In this document: positions 41,465 to 51,397 of the stretch, one piece after another | Numbering within the stretch: the stretch's first letter is position 1 | Layout of the letters: each line of letters starts with the position of its first letter | The notes under the pieces: generated by a model | Told to the model about the DNA's origin: nothing | Database searches by the model: none | The model's input: the letters and a program-made list of their open reading frames with translations, nothing else | NCBI RefSeq assembly: GCF_024298825.1 | Contig: NZ_CP101153.1 | Span: 2,852,001 to 2,916,000, forward strand | Length of the DNA: 64,000 nt | Reading direction: 5' to 3' | Source of the DNA: Haloglomus salinum | Lineage (GTDB): Archaea; Halobacteriota; Halobacteria; Halobacteriales; Haloarculaceae | Made by a program: the position numbers and the translations under genes

Positions 41465-44211
41465 GCGATGGCGACGACCGGACGGCGCTGACACCGCCCG
41501 ATGACTGGCACAGCGCGCCCGTCGACGACCTCTACGACGCACTCGACGCCGACGAGACGGGGCTCTCGTCGGACGAGGCGGCCCGCCGCCTCGAGACACA
41601 CGGCCCGAACGAGATCCGCGAGGGCGAGTCCGTCTCGCCGCTGCGCCTGTTCGTCGCGCAGTTCCAGGACGTCCTCATCTACCTGCTGGTGCTGGCGGCG
41701 CTGCTATCGCTGGCGGTCGGGTTCCTGCCCGGCGAGGAACCCAACTACGTCGACGCGGGGCTCATCTTGCTCATCCTGTTCGGCAACGGCGTCTTCGGCT
41801 TCGTCCAGGACTACCGCGCGGAGCAGGCGATGGCCCGGTTACGCGAGATGGCGACACCCGACGCGACCGTCATCCGCGACGGCGAGAAGCGCCGCGTCCC
41901 CGCGACGGAGGTCGTCCCCGGTGACGTGGTCGTCATCGACCAGGGTGACGCGGTGCCGGCGGACGCGCGCCTCCTCGAGGCGACCGACCTCGAGACGATG
42001 GAGTCGGCGCTCACGGGCGAGAGCACGTCCACCACGAAGGCGACCGGGGCGCTCCCCACGGAGACGCCGCTCGCCGAGCGGTCCAACTGCCTGTTCATGA
42101 ACACGACCGCCGTCCGGGGGCGCGGGCGCGCGGTCGTCGTCGAGACGGGGATGGCCACCGAGGTGGGCGCCATCGCCACGCAGATACAGGACGCCGAGCG
42201 CGACGACACGCCCTTCCAGCAGGAGGTCGACGAACTCGGCCGACGCATCGGGCTGGGCGTCCTCGGGCTCATCGGCCTCGTCGTCGCTGTCCAGTTCCTG
42301 TTCACGGACACCGGACCCATCATCATCCTGCTGACCGCGGTGACGCTCGCGGTCGCGGCCGTCCCCGAGGGGCTCCCGGCGGTCGTGACGCTGACGCTGG
42401 CGCTGGGCTCACAGCGGCTGGTCGAGCGGAACGCCCTCGTCCGCCGGCTGCCGGTCGTCGAGAGCCTCGGCTCCGTCGACACCATCCTCACGGACAAGAC
42501 CGGCACGCTCACCGAGGGGCAGATGACCGTCACCCGACTCGGGGTCGGCGACGACGAGTACGAGGTCACGGGGTCGGGACTGGAACCGGAGGGTGAGTTC
42601 CTCCGTGCCGGCGAGACGCCCGAACTCGGCGAGGTTGCGCCGGTCCTCCGATGCGGGGCGTACTGCAACAACGCCGAGCAGGCGCGGGCCGGCGAGGACG
42701 AGGCGTTCCTCGGTGACCCGACCGAGGTGGCGCTGGTCGTCTCGGCGGCGAAGGCCGGCATCGACCGCGACGACGTCGAGCGACTGCGCGAGGTGCCGTT
42801 CTCCTCCGAGCGACAGCGCATGACCGTCGTCGTCGAGGGCGAGGAGGCGACGGCAGGCAACGAGTCCGATGGCCCGACCGCCTACACGAAGGGCGCGCCG
42901 GGCGCCATCCTCGAGCGGTGCGACACGGTGCTCGTCGACGGCGAGGCGGTCGCCCTGACCGACGAGCGGCGCGAGGCCATCCGAACCCGGGTCGACGCGT
43001 TCGCCGAGGATGCCCTCCGCGTGCTGGGGTTCGCCCGCAGGACCGACGTCGACCCGGACGCCGACGCGGAGACGCTGGAGACCGGACTCACGTTCCTCGG
43101 CCTGCAGGGGATGCTCGACCCGCCACGGCCGGAGGTGGCCGGCGCGGTGGCGGACTGCCGCGACGCCGGCATCCGGGTCGTGATGGTGACCGGTGACAAC
43201 GCCATCACCGCGAGCGCCATCGGCGAGTCCATCGGCTTCGACCCGACGGGCGCACTGACGGGCCCGGGGCTGGACGACCTCACCGATGCGGAACTGCGCG
43301 ACGTCGTCGAGGACGTCGAGGTGTTCGCCAGAGTCGCGCCGACCCACAAGGTGCGAGTGCTGAAAGCGCTCCAGGCGAACGACCACGCCGTGGCGATGAC
43401 CGGCGACGGCGTCAACGACGCCCCCGGCCTCCGCAACGCCGACGTGGGCATCTCGATGGGCATCCGCGGGACGGACGTGACGAAGGAGGCCTCGGACATG
43501 GTCCTGCAGGACGACAACTTCGCGACCATCCGCGACGCCGTGGCCGAGGGCCGGGCCATCTTCGACAACATCCAGAAGTTCGTCAACCTCCTCCTCTCGG
43601 CCAACACCGCGGAGGTGCTCATCGTCTTCCTGGGCGTCCTCGTCGGGAGCGCGCTGTTCCCGGACCTGTTCGCGTCCCAGGCCGAGGCGCTCATCCTGAC
43701 GCCGGTGATGTTGCTGTGGATAAACCTCGTCACCGACGGCCTCCCGGCGCTGGCGCTGGGTGTCGACCCGAAGGCCCCGGACGTGCTGGACCGACCGCCA
43801 CGCGAGCCGGGCCACTCAGTCATCGACCGCGATGTCGTCATCTCGGTCCTCACCATCGCCGCGACCGCGACGGTCGCTGGACTGGCGCTGTTCTTCGAGG
43901 CCCTCTCGGCGACGGGGTCGCTCGTCCGGTCCCAGACGCTGTTGTTCACCTTCCTCGTGGTGGCGGAGATGGGTCTCGTCCAGGTCATCCGGCGGCGGTT
44001 CGGAGCGCGGCTCCTGTCGAACCGGTGGCTCCTCGCGGCGGTTGCGGGCTCGCTGGCGCTCCACCTGGCGGTGCTGTACACGCCACTGGCGGATCTCTTC
44101 GACGTGGTCCGGCTGGGGCTTCCCGGCTGGCAGGTCGTCGCCGTCGCTGTCGGCGCGGTGCTGGTCGTGAACGCCGTGCTGTCGTCGGTGCTTCGGCGCC
44201 GACGCGACTAG
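41461..44211 (+). CDS. Cation-translocating P-type ATPase (P2A, Ca2+-type)
   Basis: This 916-residue membrane pump carries all P-type motifs: TGES near 188, PEGLPAV in membrane helix 4 (about 303-309), the phosphorylated aspartate in DKTGTLT (Asp345), KGAPG in the nucleotide domain and GDGVNDAP near 648. Helix 5 [12 protein letters not shown] and helix 6 [17 protein letters not shown] carry the Asn, Glu and Asp residues of Ca2+ sites, so calcium (or manganese) efflux is likely. Length and order are normal. It lies near a Na+/Ca2+ exchanger. Confidence 0.92.
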   Translation: MSDGDDRTALTPPDDWHSAPVDDLYDALDADETGLSSDEAARRLETHGPNEIREGESVSPLRLFVAQFQDVLIYLLVLAALLSLAVGFLPGEEPNYVDAGLILLILFGNGVFGFVQDYRAEQAMARLREMATPDATVIRDGEKRRVPATEVVPGDVVVIDQGDAVPADARLLEATDLETMESALTGESTSTTKATGALPTETPLAERSNCLFMNTTAVRGRGRAVVVETGMATEVGAIATQIQDAERDDTPFQQEVDELGRRIGLGVLGLIGLVVAVQFLFTDTGPIIILLTAVTLAVAAVPEGLPAVVTLTLALGSQRLVERNALVRRLPVVESLGSVDTILTDKTGTLTEGQMTVTRLGVGDDEYEVTGSGLEPEGEFLRAGETPELGEVAPVLRCGAYCNNAEQARAGEDEAFLGDPTEVALVVSAAKAGIDRDDVERLREVPFSSERQRMTVVVEGEEATAGNESDGPTAYTKGAPGAILERCDTVLVDGEAVALTDERREAIRTRVDAFAEDALRVLGFARRTDVDPDADAETLETGLTFLGLQGMLDPPRPEVAGAVADCRDAGIRVVMVTGDNAITASAIGESIGFDPTGALTGPGLDDLTDAELRDVVEDVEVFARVAPTHKVRVLKALQANDHAVAMTGDGVNDAPGLRNADVGISMGIRGTDVTKEASDMVLQDDNFATIRDAVAEGRAIFDNIQKFVNLLLSANTAEVLIVFLGVLVGSALFPDLFASQAEALILTPVMLLWINLVTDGLPALALGVDPKAPDVLDRPPREPGHSVIDRDVVISVLTIAATATVAGLALFFEALSATGSLVRSQTLLFTFLVVAEMGLVQVIRRRFGARLLSNRWLLAAVAGSLALHLAVLYTPLADLFDVVRLGLPGWQVVAVAVGAVLVVNAVLSSVLRRRRD

Positions 44212-44291
44212 CCGGCACGCGTCCAGTTCCCGCCCCCCGACAATCCCCACGAGGCTCATCCCCGCCGGCCCCCTCCCCACAAACTGATTCG

Positions 44292-44873
44292 ATGACTCCG
44301 ACACCCTCCAATCAAGAGTCTCCCACCCCCGCACGGCCATGGCTCGGTCGACGACAGGTACTCGCCGGCGGGATGGGACTCCTCACACTCCCGCTCGCCG
44401 GCTGTGGGTGGTCGCCGTCCTCGGGCGGCCCGCCGTTCGAGTTCCACGAGGTCGACGACGGGCCCGTCTTCGGCCCCGGACTACAGGACGAACTCGACCT
44501 CGAGTTCTACGCGGCCGTCGTCACCGACGAGGCGGCGACCGAGGCCTTCGACGTCGGCCGGCTCCCCCCGGACGCCCACTCGTTCATCCGGGCGACGGAC
44601 TTCGGCTCGCAGTACCTCGCCGTCGTCCAGGTCTCCGGGGTCAACTCCTCGATGGCCTTCGACGTCGCCGACGTCGCGGAAGGCGGAGCGAACACCACCG
44701 TCGTCGCGAGCCTCAACGACCGGACGCCACACTCCGAGGACCGGGTCATCTCGACGTTGCTGGTTCGCGTGACGGCCCAGGGCGGGTTCACGCCAGAGGG
44801 TGTGACCGTCGAGTTCCACCTGAACGACCGCCACGAGACGTTCGAGGGCGACCGGGTCGCGCCATCCGGATGA
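44292..44873 (+). CDS. Secreted lipoprotein of unknown function
   Basis: This 193-residue protein has a charged start with RR (GRRQVLAGG), a hydrophobic core and a lipobox (LAGC), so it looks like a Tat lipoprotein. The mature part is beta-rich, with phrases VQVSGVNSSMAFDVADVAEGG and GVTVEFHLNDRHE. It has no recognisable catalytic motif. It is placed 80 bases after the ATPase gene and may have its own promoter. Confidence 0.65.
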   Translation: MTPTPSNQESPTPARPWLGRRQVLAGGMGLLTLPLAGCGWSPSSGGPPFEFHEVDDGPVFGPGLQDELDLEFYAAVVTDEAATEAFDVGRLPPDAHSFIRATDFGSQYLAVVQVSGVNSSMAFDVADVAEGGANTTVVASLNDRTPHSEDRVISTLLVRVTAQGGFTPEGVTVEFHLNDRHETFEGDRVAPSG

Positions 44874-44985
44874 GGATACGATGAGGAAATCCCTAATAAC
44901 TCCGCAACCTCAGACACAACAGGTAAACAAACACACTTCTGGCGAATACTGCTCAAAATGAAATATATCTAGAGATATACACGCA

Positions 44986-45513
44986 TCACTTCTTGTCCTT
45001 CCGCCCCTTCGCCAGCTCGAGAACGTCCTGTTTCGCGAGGCTCGCGCCGGTCTCCAGGAAGGAGGCCAGCGTGAAGTCCTCGGGAATGACCCCGAGCTGT
45101 TGCATCTGTCCGAGCGCGTCCCAGACCGCCCACGCCTCGACGACCTTCCCGTCATCGTCGAACCTGTGGACGAGGATGCCGGGAGAGCTGCCCTCCTTTC
45201 CGGTCGGGGGGATACCCATGAACTCGCCGTCGTGTGTGCCACCGACGGTGAAGCCGACGACGACCATGTCGTCCTCGGCGACCATGAACTCCGTGTCCAT
45301 GTGGAAGTCCGAGAAGCCCTGCCGGGCGGCGTCGATGAACGCGACGAGGCCGTCGCGGTCCACGTCGCCCTCCTCGGGGTCGAACCAGTGGCCGACGTAG
45401 TCCTCGCTGACCGTCTCCATCACGATGTCGTAGTTGCCGCTGTTCCACGCCTCGTCGATGAACTGCTGTTCGTACTCCTTCAGCTCGTCCGTTGGCCGCA
45501 TGGTGGTTGCCAT
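44986..45513 (-). CDS. SnoaL-like ester cyclase family protein
   Basis: This 175-residue protein has the SnoaL cone fold signature: EYEQQFIDEAWNSGNYDIVMETVSEDYVGHW, the phrase GLVAFIDAARQGFSDFHMDTEFMVAEDDMVVVGFTVGG, then GILVHRFDDDGKVVEAW. The C-terminal lysine-rich tail is distinctive. Family members act as polyketide cyclases or as unknown small-molecule-binding proteins. The function here is unknown. It lies between a P-ATPase lipoprotein neighbour and a universal stress protein. Confidence 0.82.
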   Translation of the reverse strand: MATTMRPTDELKEYEQQFIDEAWNSGNYDIVMETVSEDYVGHWFDPEEGDVDRDGLVAFIDAARQGFSDFHMDTEFMVAEDDMVVVGFTVGGTHDGEFMGIPPTGKEGSSPGILVHRFDDDGKVVEAWAVWDALGQMQQLGVIPEDFTLASFLETGASLAKQDVLELAKGRKDKK

Positions 45514-45701
45514 GGTGTCTCACTGGTACAGCGCCAGACACGAGTCGTGGCTCACTGTCCAGTGTCTAGTGTAGCCGCCGAACGAGCATAACAGTGGGAT
45601 TGAGTCTCACCCCGTGAGAACCATCGCTCATCGCCCCGTGGATGCCCGTGTGCGACGTACCACAGGTGAACGCGGCATTCCGGCTGGCCGGCCGGACGTT
45701 C

Positions 45702-46130
45702 TCACCTGACGATTGTGACCGGAACGGGGGCATTGCGCATCACGCGCTCGGCGACGCTGCCCAGGAGGAGCCGCGAGGCCCCCTTCCGGCCGTGACTCCC
45801 CATCACCACGTGGTCGACGCCCTCGGCGTCGACGACGTCGAGAATCTCGGTCGCCGGATTCCCCTGTTCGATTGTGGTCGTGACCGCGATGTCGTGGGCC
45901 ACGGCCAGGTCCTCCGCCCGCGCGAGTGTCTGCTCGGCTTCCTCGGTCGCGCGTTCGACCCACGACTCGGCGGCGCCCAGCCCCTTCGCCTCGGCCTCGT
46001 AGACCGCGTAGACGGGGTCGATGACGTAGAGGACCGTTATCTCGTCGTCCGGGTGCGTCGTGAGAACTCGCTCGAGCGCGCGCTCGGCGAGCGGGGACCC
46101 GTCGAACGGGACGAGGGCGTGCTCGGCCAT
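45702..46130 (-). CDS. Universal stress protein (UspA family)
   Basis: This 142-residue single-domain Usp has an N-terminal strand with VPFDGSPLAERALERVL. The nucleotide-binding motif GSHGRKGASRLLLGSVAERV (about 113-132) matches the ATP-binding G-2x-G-9x-G-S pattern. It probably binds ATP and assists stress survival. It is divergent from a CCC1-type transporter. Three Usp genes lie in this window, at 45702, 56929 and 58632. Confidence 0.9.
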   Translation of the reverse strand: MAEHALVPFDGSPLAERALERVLTTHPDDEITVLYVIDPVYAVYEAEAKGLGAAESWVERATEEAEQTLARAEDLAVAHDIAVTTTIEQGNPATEILDVVDAEGVDHVVMGSHGRKGASRLLLGSVAERVMRNAPVPVTIVR

Positions 46131-46248
46131 GGTACGAGGATGGCTCCCCGGCTACGAAACCGTTCCCCCTGCCGCAGTGCGTCCGCCCAGGCACCGCTCC
46201 AGCGCCGGGAACGACGGTACTTTGTCGCTCCTCGGCGCGGTCACGCGT

Positions 46249-46800
46249 ATGCTCGCAGAGCTGCTGGGTGACGAGGTACAGTCCTCGGGCCGCTACCTCG
46301 CGGAGGTCATCTACGGCGCGAACGACGGCATCGTCACCACCTTCGCGGTCGTCTCTGGGGTCGCGGGCGCGGCCCTGAACCCCTCCATCGTGCTCATCCT
46401 GGGCGTGGCGAACCTGTTCGCCGACGGGTTCTCGATGGGCATGAGCAACTACCTGAGCCGGCGGTCGGCGATCGACTACCGCGAGTCGCAGGACGCGGGC
46501 GCGACGGATACCAGCCAGTCCCACGACGACGGGAAGTCCCCCGCGCGGACGGCCGGGGTGACGTTCCTCGCGTTCGTCGTGGCGGGGTGGGCGCCGCTGC
46601 TGCCGTACGTGTTCGAACTCGCGCCGCTGTTCGGCTACTCCATCGCGTTCACCGGGGTCGCCTTCTTCGGCGTCGGGGCGAGCCGGAGTCTGGTGACCGA
46701 CCGGCACTGGATGAAGAACGGTATCGAGATGTTCGTCGTCGGGATGGCGGCCGCCGCCGTCGCCTACGCGGTCGGGAACCTGCTCGGTGGGGTCGCCTGA
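46249..46800 (+). CDS. VIT1/CCC1 family transporter
   Basis: This 183-residue membrane protein has the family hallmarks YLAEVIYGANDGIVTTFAVVSGVAGA and VLILGVANLFADGFSMGMSNYL, with later helices LFGYSIAFTGVAFFG and VVGMAAAAVAYAVG. CCC1/VIT1 proteins move iron or manganese into storage or out of the cell. It is divergent from the Usp gene and followed 42 bases later by the Na+/Ca2+ exchanger. A second, more divergent relative lies at 51398. Confidence 0.87.
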   Translation: MLAELLGDEVQSSGRYLAEVIYGANDGIVTTFAVVSGVAGAALNPSIVLILGVANLFADGFSMGMSNYLSRRSAIDYRESQDAGATDTSQSHDDGKSPARTAGVTFLAFVVAGWAPLLPYVFELAPLFGYSIAFTGVAFFGVGASRSLVTDRHWMKNGIEMFVVGMAAAAVAYAVGNLLGGVA

Positions 46801-46842
46801 GCGGGGGAACGGTTACGGCGGGGGGCCGAGACGCGCCGGTAG

Positions 46843-47760
46843 ATGCTGGTCGAAGCCGCGCTGTTCCTCGTCGGGCTGGCGGCACTCATCGCCGGCGCGG
46901 ACCGCGCCGTGACCGCCGCCGCCGACCTCGCGCTCTACTACGGCGTCTCTCCCTTCTTCATCGGCGTCACGCTCATCTCCATCGGCACGTCGGTCCCGGA
47001 GATGGTCACCTCCATCTACGCGGCCTACTACGGCGCGGGCGACCTCGTGGTCGGCAACATCGTCGGCTCCGAGACGGCCCAGATTACGCTGGCCATCGCC
47101 ATCGTCGCGTTCATCGCCCCGTTCGTCGCCGAGCGCCGGAACGTGCTGACCTACGGCTCCGCGATGATTCTCGCGATGATCATCATGATACTGACCCTCG
47201 ACGACGGCGTCATCGGCCGCTCCGAGGGATTCCTGATGATGCTCGCGTACGTCCAGTTCATCTACACCCTCTACACGAACGAAGGCGGCGAGGAGATAAC
47301 CGAGGAGGTCATCGAGCCCACGGAGCCACCAGCCCGGTCGGTCGCGGTCATCGTCGTCGGGCTGGTGTTCGTCGTGGTCGGTGGGCAACTGATGGTCACC
47401 AACGGGGTCGCGCTCGCCCGCCTCGTGGGGATTCCGGAGTACGTCGTCGGCCTCCTCACGGGCCTCGGGACGACCCTGCCCGAGATCGTCGTCGCCGGCA
47501 TCGCCGCCCACGAGGGGCGCGGGGGCATCTCCGTCGGCGCCATCCTCGGGAGCAACATCACCGACCCCGTCTTCTCGCTGGGCATCGGCGCGCTCCTGTT
47601 CGACATCACCGTCGACGCCGCCGCCCTCCAGCTCTCGCTGACCTACATGCTCGGCGTCTCCATCGTCGTGCTGGGCCTGTTCTACTGGCGCGAGGGCATC
47701 GACCGGCGGACAGCGGTCGTCTGTCTGTTACTGTACTTCCCGTCGTTCTTCGTGCTGTAG
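46843..47760 (+). CDS. Na+/Ca2+ exchanger (CaCA family)
   Basis: This 305-residue transporter has ten-helix topology and two alpha-repeat signatures: GTSVPEMVTSI (about 50-60) and GLGTTLPEIVVAG (about 205-217). These include the conserved acidic residues of the ion sites. It would exchange Na+ or H+ for Ca2+. It is preceded by GGTTACGG about 30 bases upstream. It works naturally with the P-type calcium ATPase nearby. Confidence 0.9.
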   Translation: MLVEAALFLVGLAALIAGADRAVTAAADLALYYGVSPFFIGVTLISIGTSVPEMVTSIYAAYYGAGDLVVGNIVGSETAQITLAIAIVAFIAPFVAERRNVLTYGSAMILAMIIMILTLDDGVIGRSEGFLMMLAYVQFIYTLYTNEGGEEITEEVIEPTEPPARSVAVIVVGLVFVVVGGQLMVTNGVALARLVGIPEYVVGLLTGLGTTLPEIVVAGIAAHEGRGGISVGAILGSNITDPVFSLGIGALLFDITVDAAALQLSLTYMLGVSIVVLGLFYWREGIDRRTAVVCLLLYFPSFFVL

Positions 47761-47843
47761 GCCCGGCGACACCGCGTTCCGGAGTCTGTCACGTCATGGG
47801 ACCCGCCGGGGTAGTTATCCGGACGGGCGTGGAAGTGTCAGCT

Positions 47844-48614
47844 ATGTCAGAGGACCCATCGTTCACGGTCGAGTCGACGAGCGAGACACCACCGGGCGAG
47901 CGACTGCTGGTCGGGATGGCCGGCGTCGGCGTCGCCGGCCTGACCGCGGCGGACTACCTCGTCAACAACGTGGAGACCGAACAGATCGGCCACGTCCGGA
48001 CTCGGAACCTCCCGGACCTCACGCCGTTCACGAACGGCGAACCCCGGCACCCGATACGGCTCTACAGCGCGACCGACTCCGACGTGACGGTCCTCATCAG
48101 CGAGGTGTTCCTCCCGGCGTGGGTGGCGGACCCGCTGACGGACGCCCTGCTCGACTGGGCCGACGGTCACGGCATCGAGGAGGTGACCGTCCTCCAGGGG
48201 ACGCCGTTCCCCCACCGCGAGGAGGAACACCTCGTCTACCACGTCGCCACCGACGCCTACCGGGAGGCACATTTCCCCGCCGAGGGCGGGCCGGACGTCG
48301 AACCGCTCGCGGGCGGCTTCTTCGACGGCGTCATCGGGGAACTCCTCGTCCGGGCGCTGGACGACGAGGCGCCCGCGACGGGCGTGCTGGTCACACCGAC
48401 CCACCCGCCCGGGCCGGATCTCGACGCGGCCGTCCGGCTGCTCGATGCGCTCGAACCCGTCTGTGGCATCGAGGTCGACGAGGGCGAGCTCCGCGAGCGC
48501 GCCCAGGAGATGGAGCGGTACTTCACCGAACTCGCCGAGCGGATGCAGGCCATGCAGGAATCCGAGAACACGACGGAGGGGCAGGACTACCCGGCGAACC
48601 GGATGTTCATGTGA
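47844..48614 (+). CDS. PAC2 family protein (proteasome assembly chaperone-like)
   Basis: This 256-residue soluble protein resembles the PAC2 family of archaeal PbaA-type proteins. Strands such as LLVGMAGVGVAGLTAADYLVNN open it, with VTVLISEVFLPAW and VTVLQGTPFPHREEE in the middle. A coiled C-terminal section (LRERAQEMERYFTELAERMQAM) follows. A TATA-like GTAGTTATCC about 28 bases upstream (near 47816) predicts a leaderless mRNA. Family members are linked to proteasome assembly in some organisms; no role here is demonstrated. Confidence 0.82.
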   Translation: MSEDPSFTVESTSETPPGERLLVGMAGVGVAGLTAADYLVNNVETEQIGHVRTRNLPDLTPFTNGEPRHPIRLYSATDSDVTVLISEVFLPAWVADPLTDALLDWADGHGIEEVTVLQGTPFPHREEEHLVYHVATDAYREAHFPAEGGPDVEPLAGGFFDGVIGELLVRALDDEAPATGVLVTPTHPPGPDLDAAVRLLDALEPVCGIEVDEGELRERAQEMERYFTELAERMQAMQESENTTEGQDYPANRMFM

Positions 48615-48867
48615 CGCGAGGGCCGGCGGACCACGACAGGCCATCGGTACATCGTATTATCGACATATCTCGGCCACACACCAGTAATCCCGGATTTTAA
48701 TCGATTACCGAGCCACCGTGCAAATAATCTTCGGGGGGACCCCAGCCCATTCTGTCACCCCCAGCGAGAGGTCGAGGCCAGGAACCACCAACCCAGGTGG
48801 TCCATCCCACGGGCTGAGAATCAGTATAGGAGCTATTGCGCTTCGAGCCCCATGTTCCTCGCGTACC

Positions 48868-49311
48868 ATGAGTTCACGACCGAACCCATTCCGTGAGGTA
48901 GAGCGACTGTTCGAGACCATGGGCCGTCAGTTCGACGACGCCGCCCACATGTTCGAGGGCGAGGGGCCGCTGGGTCGGTTCGCCGAGCTGGACGAGATGG
49001 CCATCGACCTGGTCGAGCGCGACGACGAGTTCGTCGTCACCGTCGACCTCCCCGGCTTCGAGCGCGACGACATCGAGGTGACGGTCACCGACCACACACT
49101 CCGCATCGAGGCCGAACACGAGGCGGAGACGGAGGAGGAGGACGACTCGTACCTCCGCCGCGAGCGCCGCCACCAGTCAGCGAGCCGGTCGGTGCGGCTC
49201 CCCGGCGAGGTGGACCGCGACGCCGTCGCGGGCACGATGAAGAACGGGGTCCTGACGGTTACCCTCCCCAAAGCGGAGGCCGAGGACGCCCACACCATCG
49301 ACATCGAGTGA
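48868..49311 (+). CDS. Small heat shock protein (Hsp20 / alpha-crystallin family)
   Basis: This 147-residue cytosolic chaperone has an N-terminal helix (NPFREVERLFETMGRQFDDA) and an alpha-crystallin domain (about 45-147) with VVTVDLPGFERDDIEVTV and GVLTVTLPKAE. It binds unfolded proteins under heat or salt stress. The upstream region (48615-48867) has AT-rich stretches and the hairpin ACCACC-AACCCA-GGTGGT. A TATA-like AGTATAGG (about 48822) gives a 15-base leader. Confidence 0.93.
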   Translation: MSSRPNPFREVERLFETMGRQFDDAAHMFEGEGPLGRFAELDEMAIDLVERDDEFVVTVDLPGFERDDIEVTVTDHTLRIEAEHEAETEEEDDSYLRRERRHQSASRSVRLPGEVDRDAVAGTMKNGVLTVTLPKAEAEDAHTIDIE

Positions 49312-49472
49312 CCGGTCCCCGAACGACGGCCGGGTCGTCCGGCCGATTCCCGATTCTTCGAGTCCGAGTCCGTCGCTAGCCACGATAGCACCAGTCGCCT
49401 GCGCGGACGCCGTCGACGGACCGTCCCGAGGGACAGGACTAACTACCGAGGACTTGCCGGAGAGAGTGTCCC

Positions 49473-51020
49473 GTGGCCTCGTCGAACACCCGCCTCCTGA
49501 CCCTCGCCGTCGCGCTCCTGGTCACCGGACTTGTCGCGGTCGTTCCCGTCGAGGGGCCGCTCACCACGGCCGGGCAGTACGCCCTCGCGACGATGGCGTT
49601 CGCGGCCATCCTCTGGGTGACGGGCGCGGTTCCGCTGCCGCTGACGGCGCTGTGCATCCCGATTCTGCTGACGGCGTTCGGCGTCTACCCCAGCTTCGGC
49701 GACGCCGTCGCCGGGTTCGCGGACCCCGTCATCTTCCTGCTGCTGGCGGGCTTCGTGCTGGCCGAGGCGCTGCAGGCCCACGGCATCGACCGGCGCATCG
49801 CCTACCGCATCCTTATCCGATTCGGGACCTCGTCTCGCGGCCTCGTGGCGGGCGTGATGGTGGCGACGGCGGTCCTCTCGATGGTCGTCTCCAACACGGC
49901 GACGGTCGCGATGATGGTCCCCATCGTGCTGGGCATCGTCGACTCCGTCACCGACCTGACGACGGCGGAGGAGGCCGGCGCGGGCGGGCGGGCCTCGAAC
50001 CTGCAGGTGGCGATGCTCCTGGGGGTCGCGTACGCCGCCAGTCTCGGCGGCGTCGGGACGCTCATCGGGACGCCGCCCAACGCTATCGTCGTCGGCCAGC
50101 TGAACGAGCTCCTGGGCTTCGAGATAACCTTCGTCGAGTGGCTGGCCATCGGGCTGCCGATGGTCGTCCTGCTGCTCCCGGTCGCGTGGGTCCTCCTGAC
50201 GTACGTCGTCTACCCACCGGAGGCCTACGACGTGGGCGCGGCGCGCGAGCGGGCCCGCACGGAACTGCGTGCGATGGGGTCCCTCTCCCCGGCGGCGCGA
50301 CGGACCGTCGCCATCTTCGCCGCGACCGCCGGCCTCTGGCTGCTTGGCGGCTTCGAGTTCCTGTTCGGCGACCTGCTCCCGCCGGCGGTCCGCGTGACGC
50401 TGTTCGGCGGTACCGGGGGGAGCGTCTTCGGGACGACCGGCCACGAGGGGCTGCTGTTCTACGTCCTCGTGGGGGTGCTGGCGATTCCCGCGCTCGTCGT
50501 GAGTGGCGCGGCCGAGTGGGACGACCTGGTCGACATCGACTGGGGGACGCTCCTGTTGCTCGGCGGCGGCATCTCGCTCGCGAACGCCCTCCGGGACACC
50601 GCCGCCACGCGCTGGATGGCCGGCGTGACGGTCGAGGCGCTCGCCGGCACGTCGGTCGTGGTGGTCCTGCTCGCCGTGGTCGCACTGACCGTCCTCGTCG
50701 GCGAACTGGCCTCGAACACCGCGATGGCGGCCATCCTCGCGCCGTTGCTCATCAACGCCGGGCCCGCGTACGCGGCCGCGCTCGGAACCACCAGCGAACT
50801 CGCGGCCGTCCTGCTGGCGGTGACCGGCGCCATCGCCGCGAGCTACGGGTTCGCGCTCCCGGTCGCGACGCCACCCAACGCCATCGTCTTCGGCGCCGGC
50901 TACGTCGAGCGCGACCACATGCTGCGAGCGGGCGTGCTGCTGGACGCCGTCGTCATCCTGCTGACGACCGGCGCCGCCTACCTGCTCATCCGGTTCCTCT
51001 GGCCGCACGTCCTGGGCTGA
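49473..51020 (+). CDS. SLC13/DASS family anion permease
   Basis: This 515-residue membrane transporter has both SNT signatures: SNTATVAMM (about 146-154) and SNTAMAA (about 411-417). These bind the Na+-coupled carboxylate, phosphate or sulfate substrate. Helices fill the rest, and the arginine/glutamate loop (ARERARTELRAM) lies in the middle. The GTG start at 49473 follows a TAACTACC element about 30 bases upstream. It may import a dicarboxylate or inorganic anion. Confidence 0.87.
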   Translation: MASSNTRLLTLAVALLVTGLVAVVPVEGPLTTAGQYALATMAFAAILWVTGAVPLPLTALCIPILLTAFGVYPSFGDAVAGFADPVIFLLLAGFVLAEALQAHGIDRRIAYRILIRFGTSSRGLVAGVMVATAVLSMVVSNTATVAMMVPIVLGIVDSVTDLTTAEEAGAGGRASNLQVAMLLGVAYAASLGGVGTLIGTPPNAIVVGQLNELLGFEITFVEWLAIGLPMVVLLLPVAWVLLTYVVYPPEAYDVGAARERARTELRAMGSLSPAARRTVAIFAATAGLWLLGGFEFLFGDLLPPAVRVTLFGGTGGSVFGTTGHEGLLFYVLVGVLAIPALVVSGAAEWDDLVDIDWGTLLLLGGGISLANALRDTAATRWMAGVTVEALAGTSVVVVLLAVVALTVLVGELASNTAMAAILAPLLINAGPAYAAALGTTSELAAVLLAVTGAIAASYGFALPVATPPNAIVFGAGYVERDHMLRAGVLLDAVVILLTTGAAYLLIRFLWPHVLG

Positions 51021-51102
51021 TGGCACATTCCGGCGACCGGCACCGCTCGCGGACCGGGAGCCACACGGCACGTTTTAGGGCTGCCCGGACCCACCCCGCC
51101 AC

Positions 51103-51393
51103 ATGGCACCTGTCCGCCGGCTCGTCATCGACGTCCTGAAGCCCCACGAGCCGCCGCTGCTCGAGTTCACGCAGCGCATCGCAGATGTCGACAGCGTCGA
51201 GGGAGTCAGCTCGTCGCTCATCGAGCTGGACAACGAAGTCCAGAACCTGAAGCTCACCTTCGAGGGGGCGGCCATCGACTACGCGGCCATCGAGGAGGCC
51301 ATCGAGGGACAGGGCGGCACCATCCACTCCGTCGACGAGGTGGGCTGTGGCGACTACGTCGTCGACGACCGCCCGACGCTCCAGGACCGGTGA
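51103..51393 (+). CDS. DUF211 family protein
   Basis: This 96-residue ferredoxin-like protein of the conserved archaeal DUF211 family has the opening VRRLVIDVLKPHEPPLLEFT and the middle phrase VQNLKLTFEG. It is normally a small soluble homo-oligomer with no known catalysis. A TATA-like GTTTTAGGG (about 51072-51080) lies 27 bases upstream, so it is probably leaderless. Its stop is four bases before the GTG of the CCC1-like gene. The pair is likely an operon. Confidence 0.88.
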   Translation: MAPVRRLVIDVLKPHEPPLLEFTQRIADVDSVEGVSSSLIELDNEVQNLKLTFEGAAIDYAAIEEAIEGQGGTIHSVDEVGCGDYVVDDRPTLQDR

Positions 51394-51397
51394 CGCC

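Noticed and set aside
45642-46271. Plus-strand frame over the universal stress protein
   Set aside because: It is a mirror of the Usp gene on the minus strand, which has clear family motifs.
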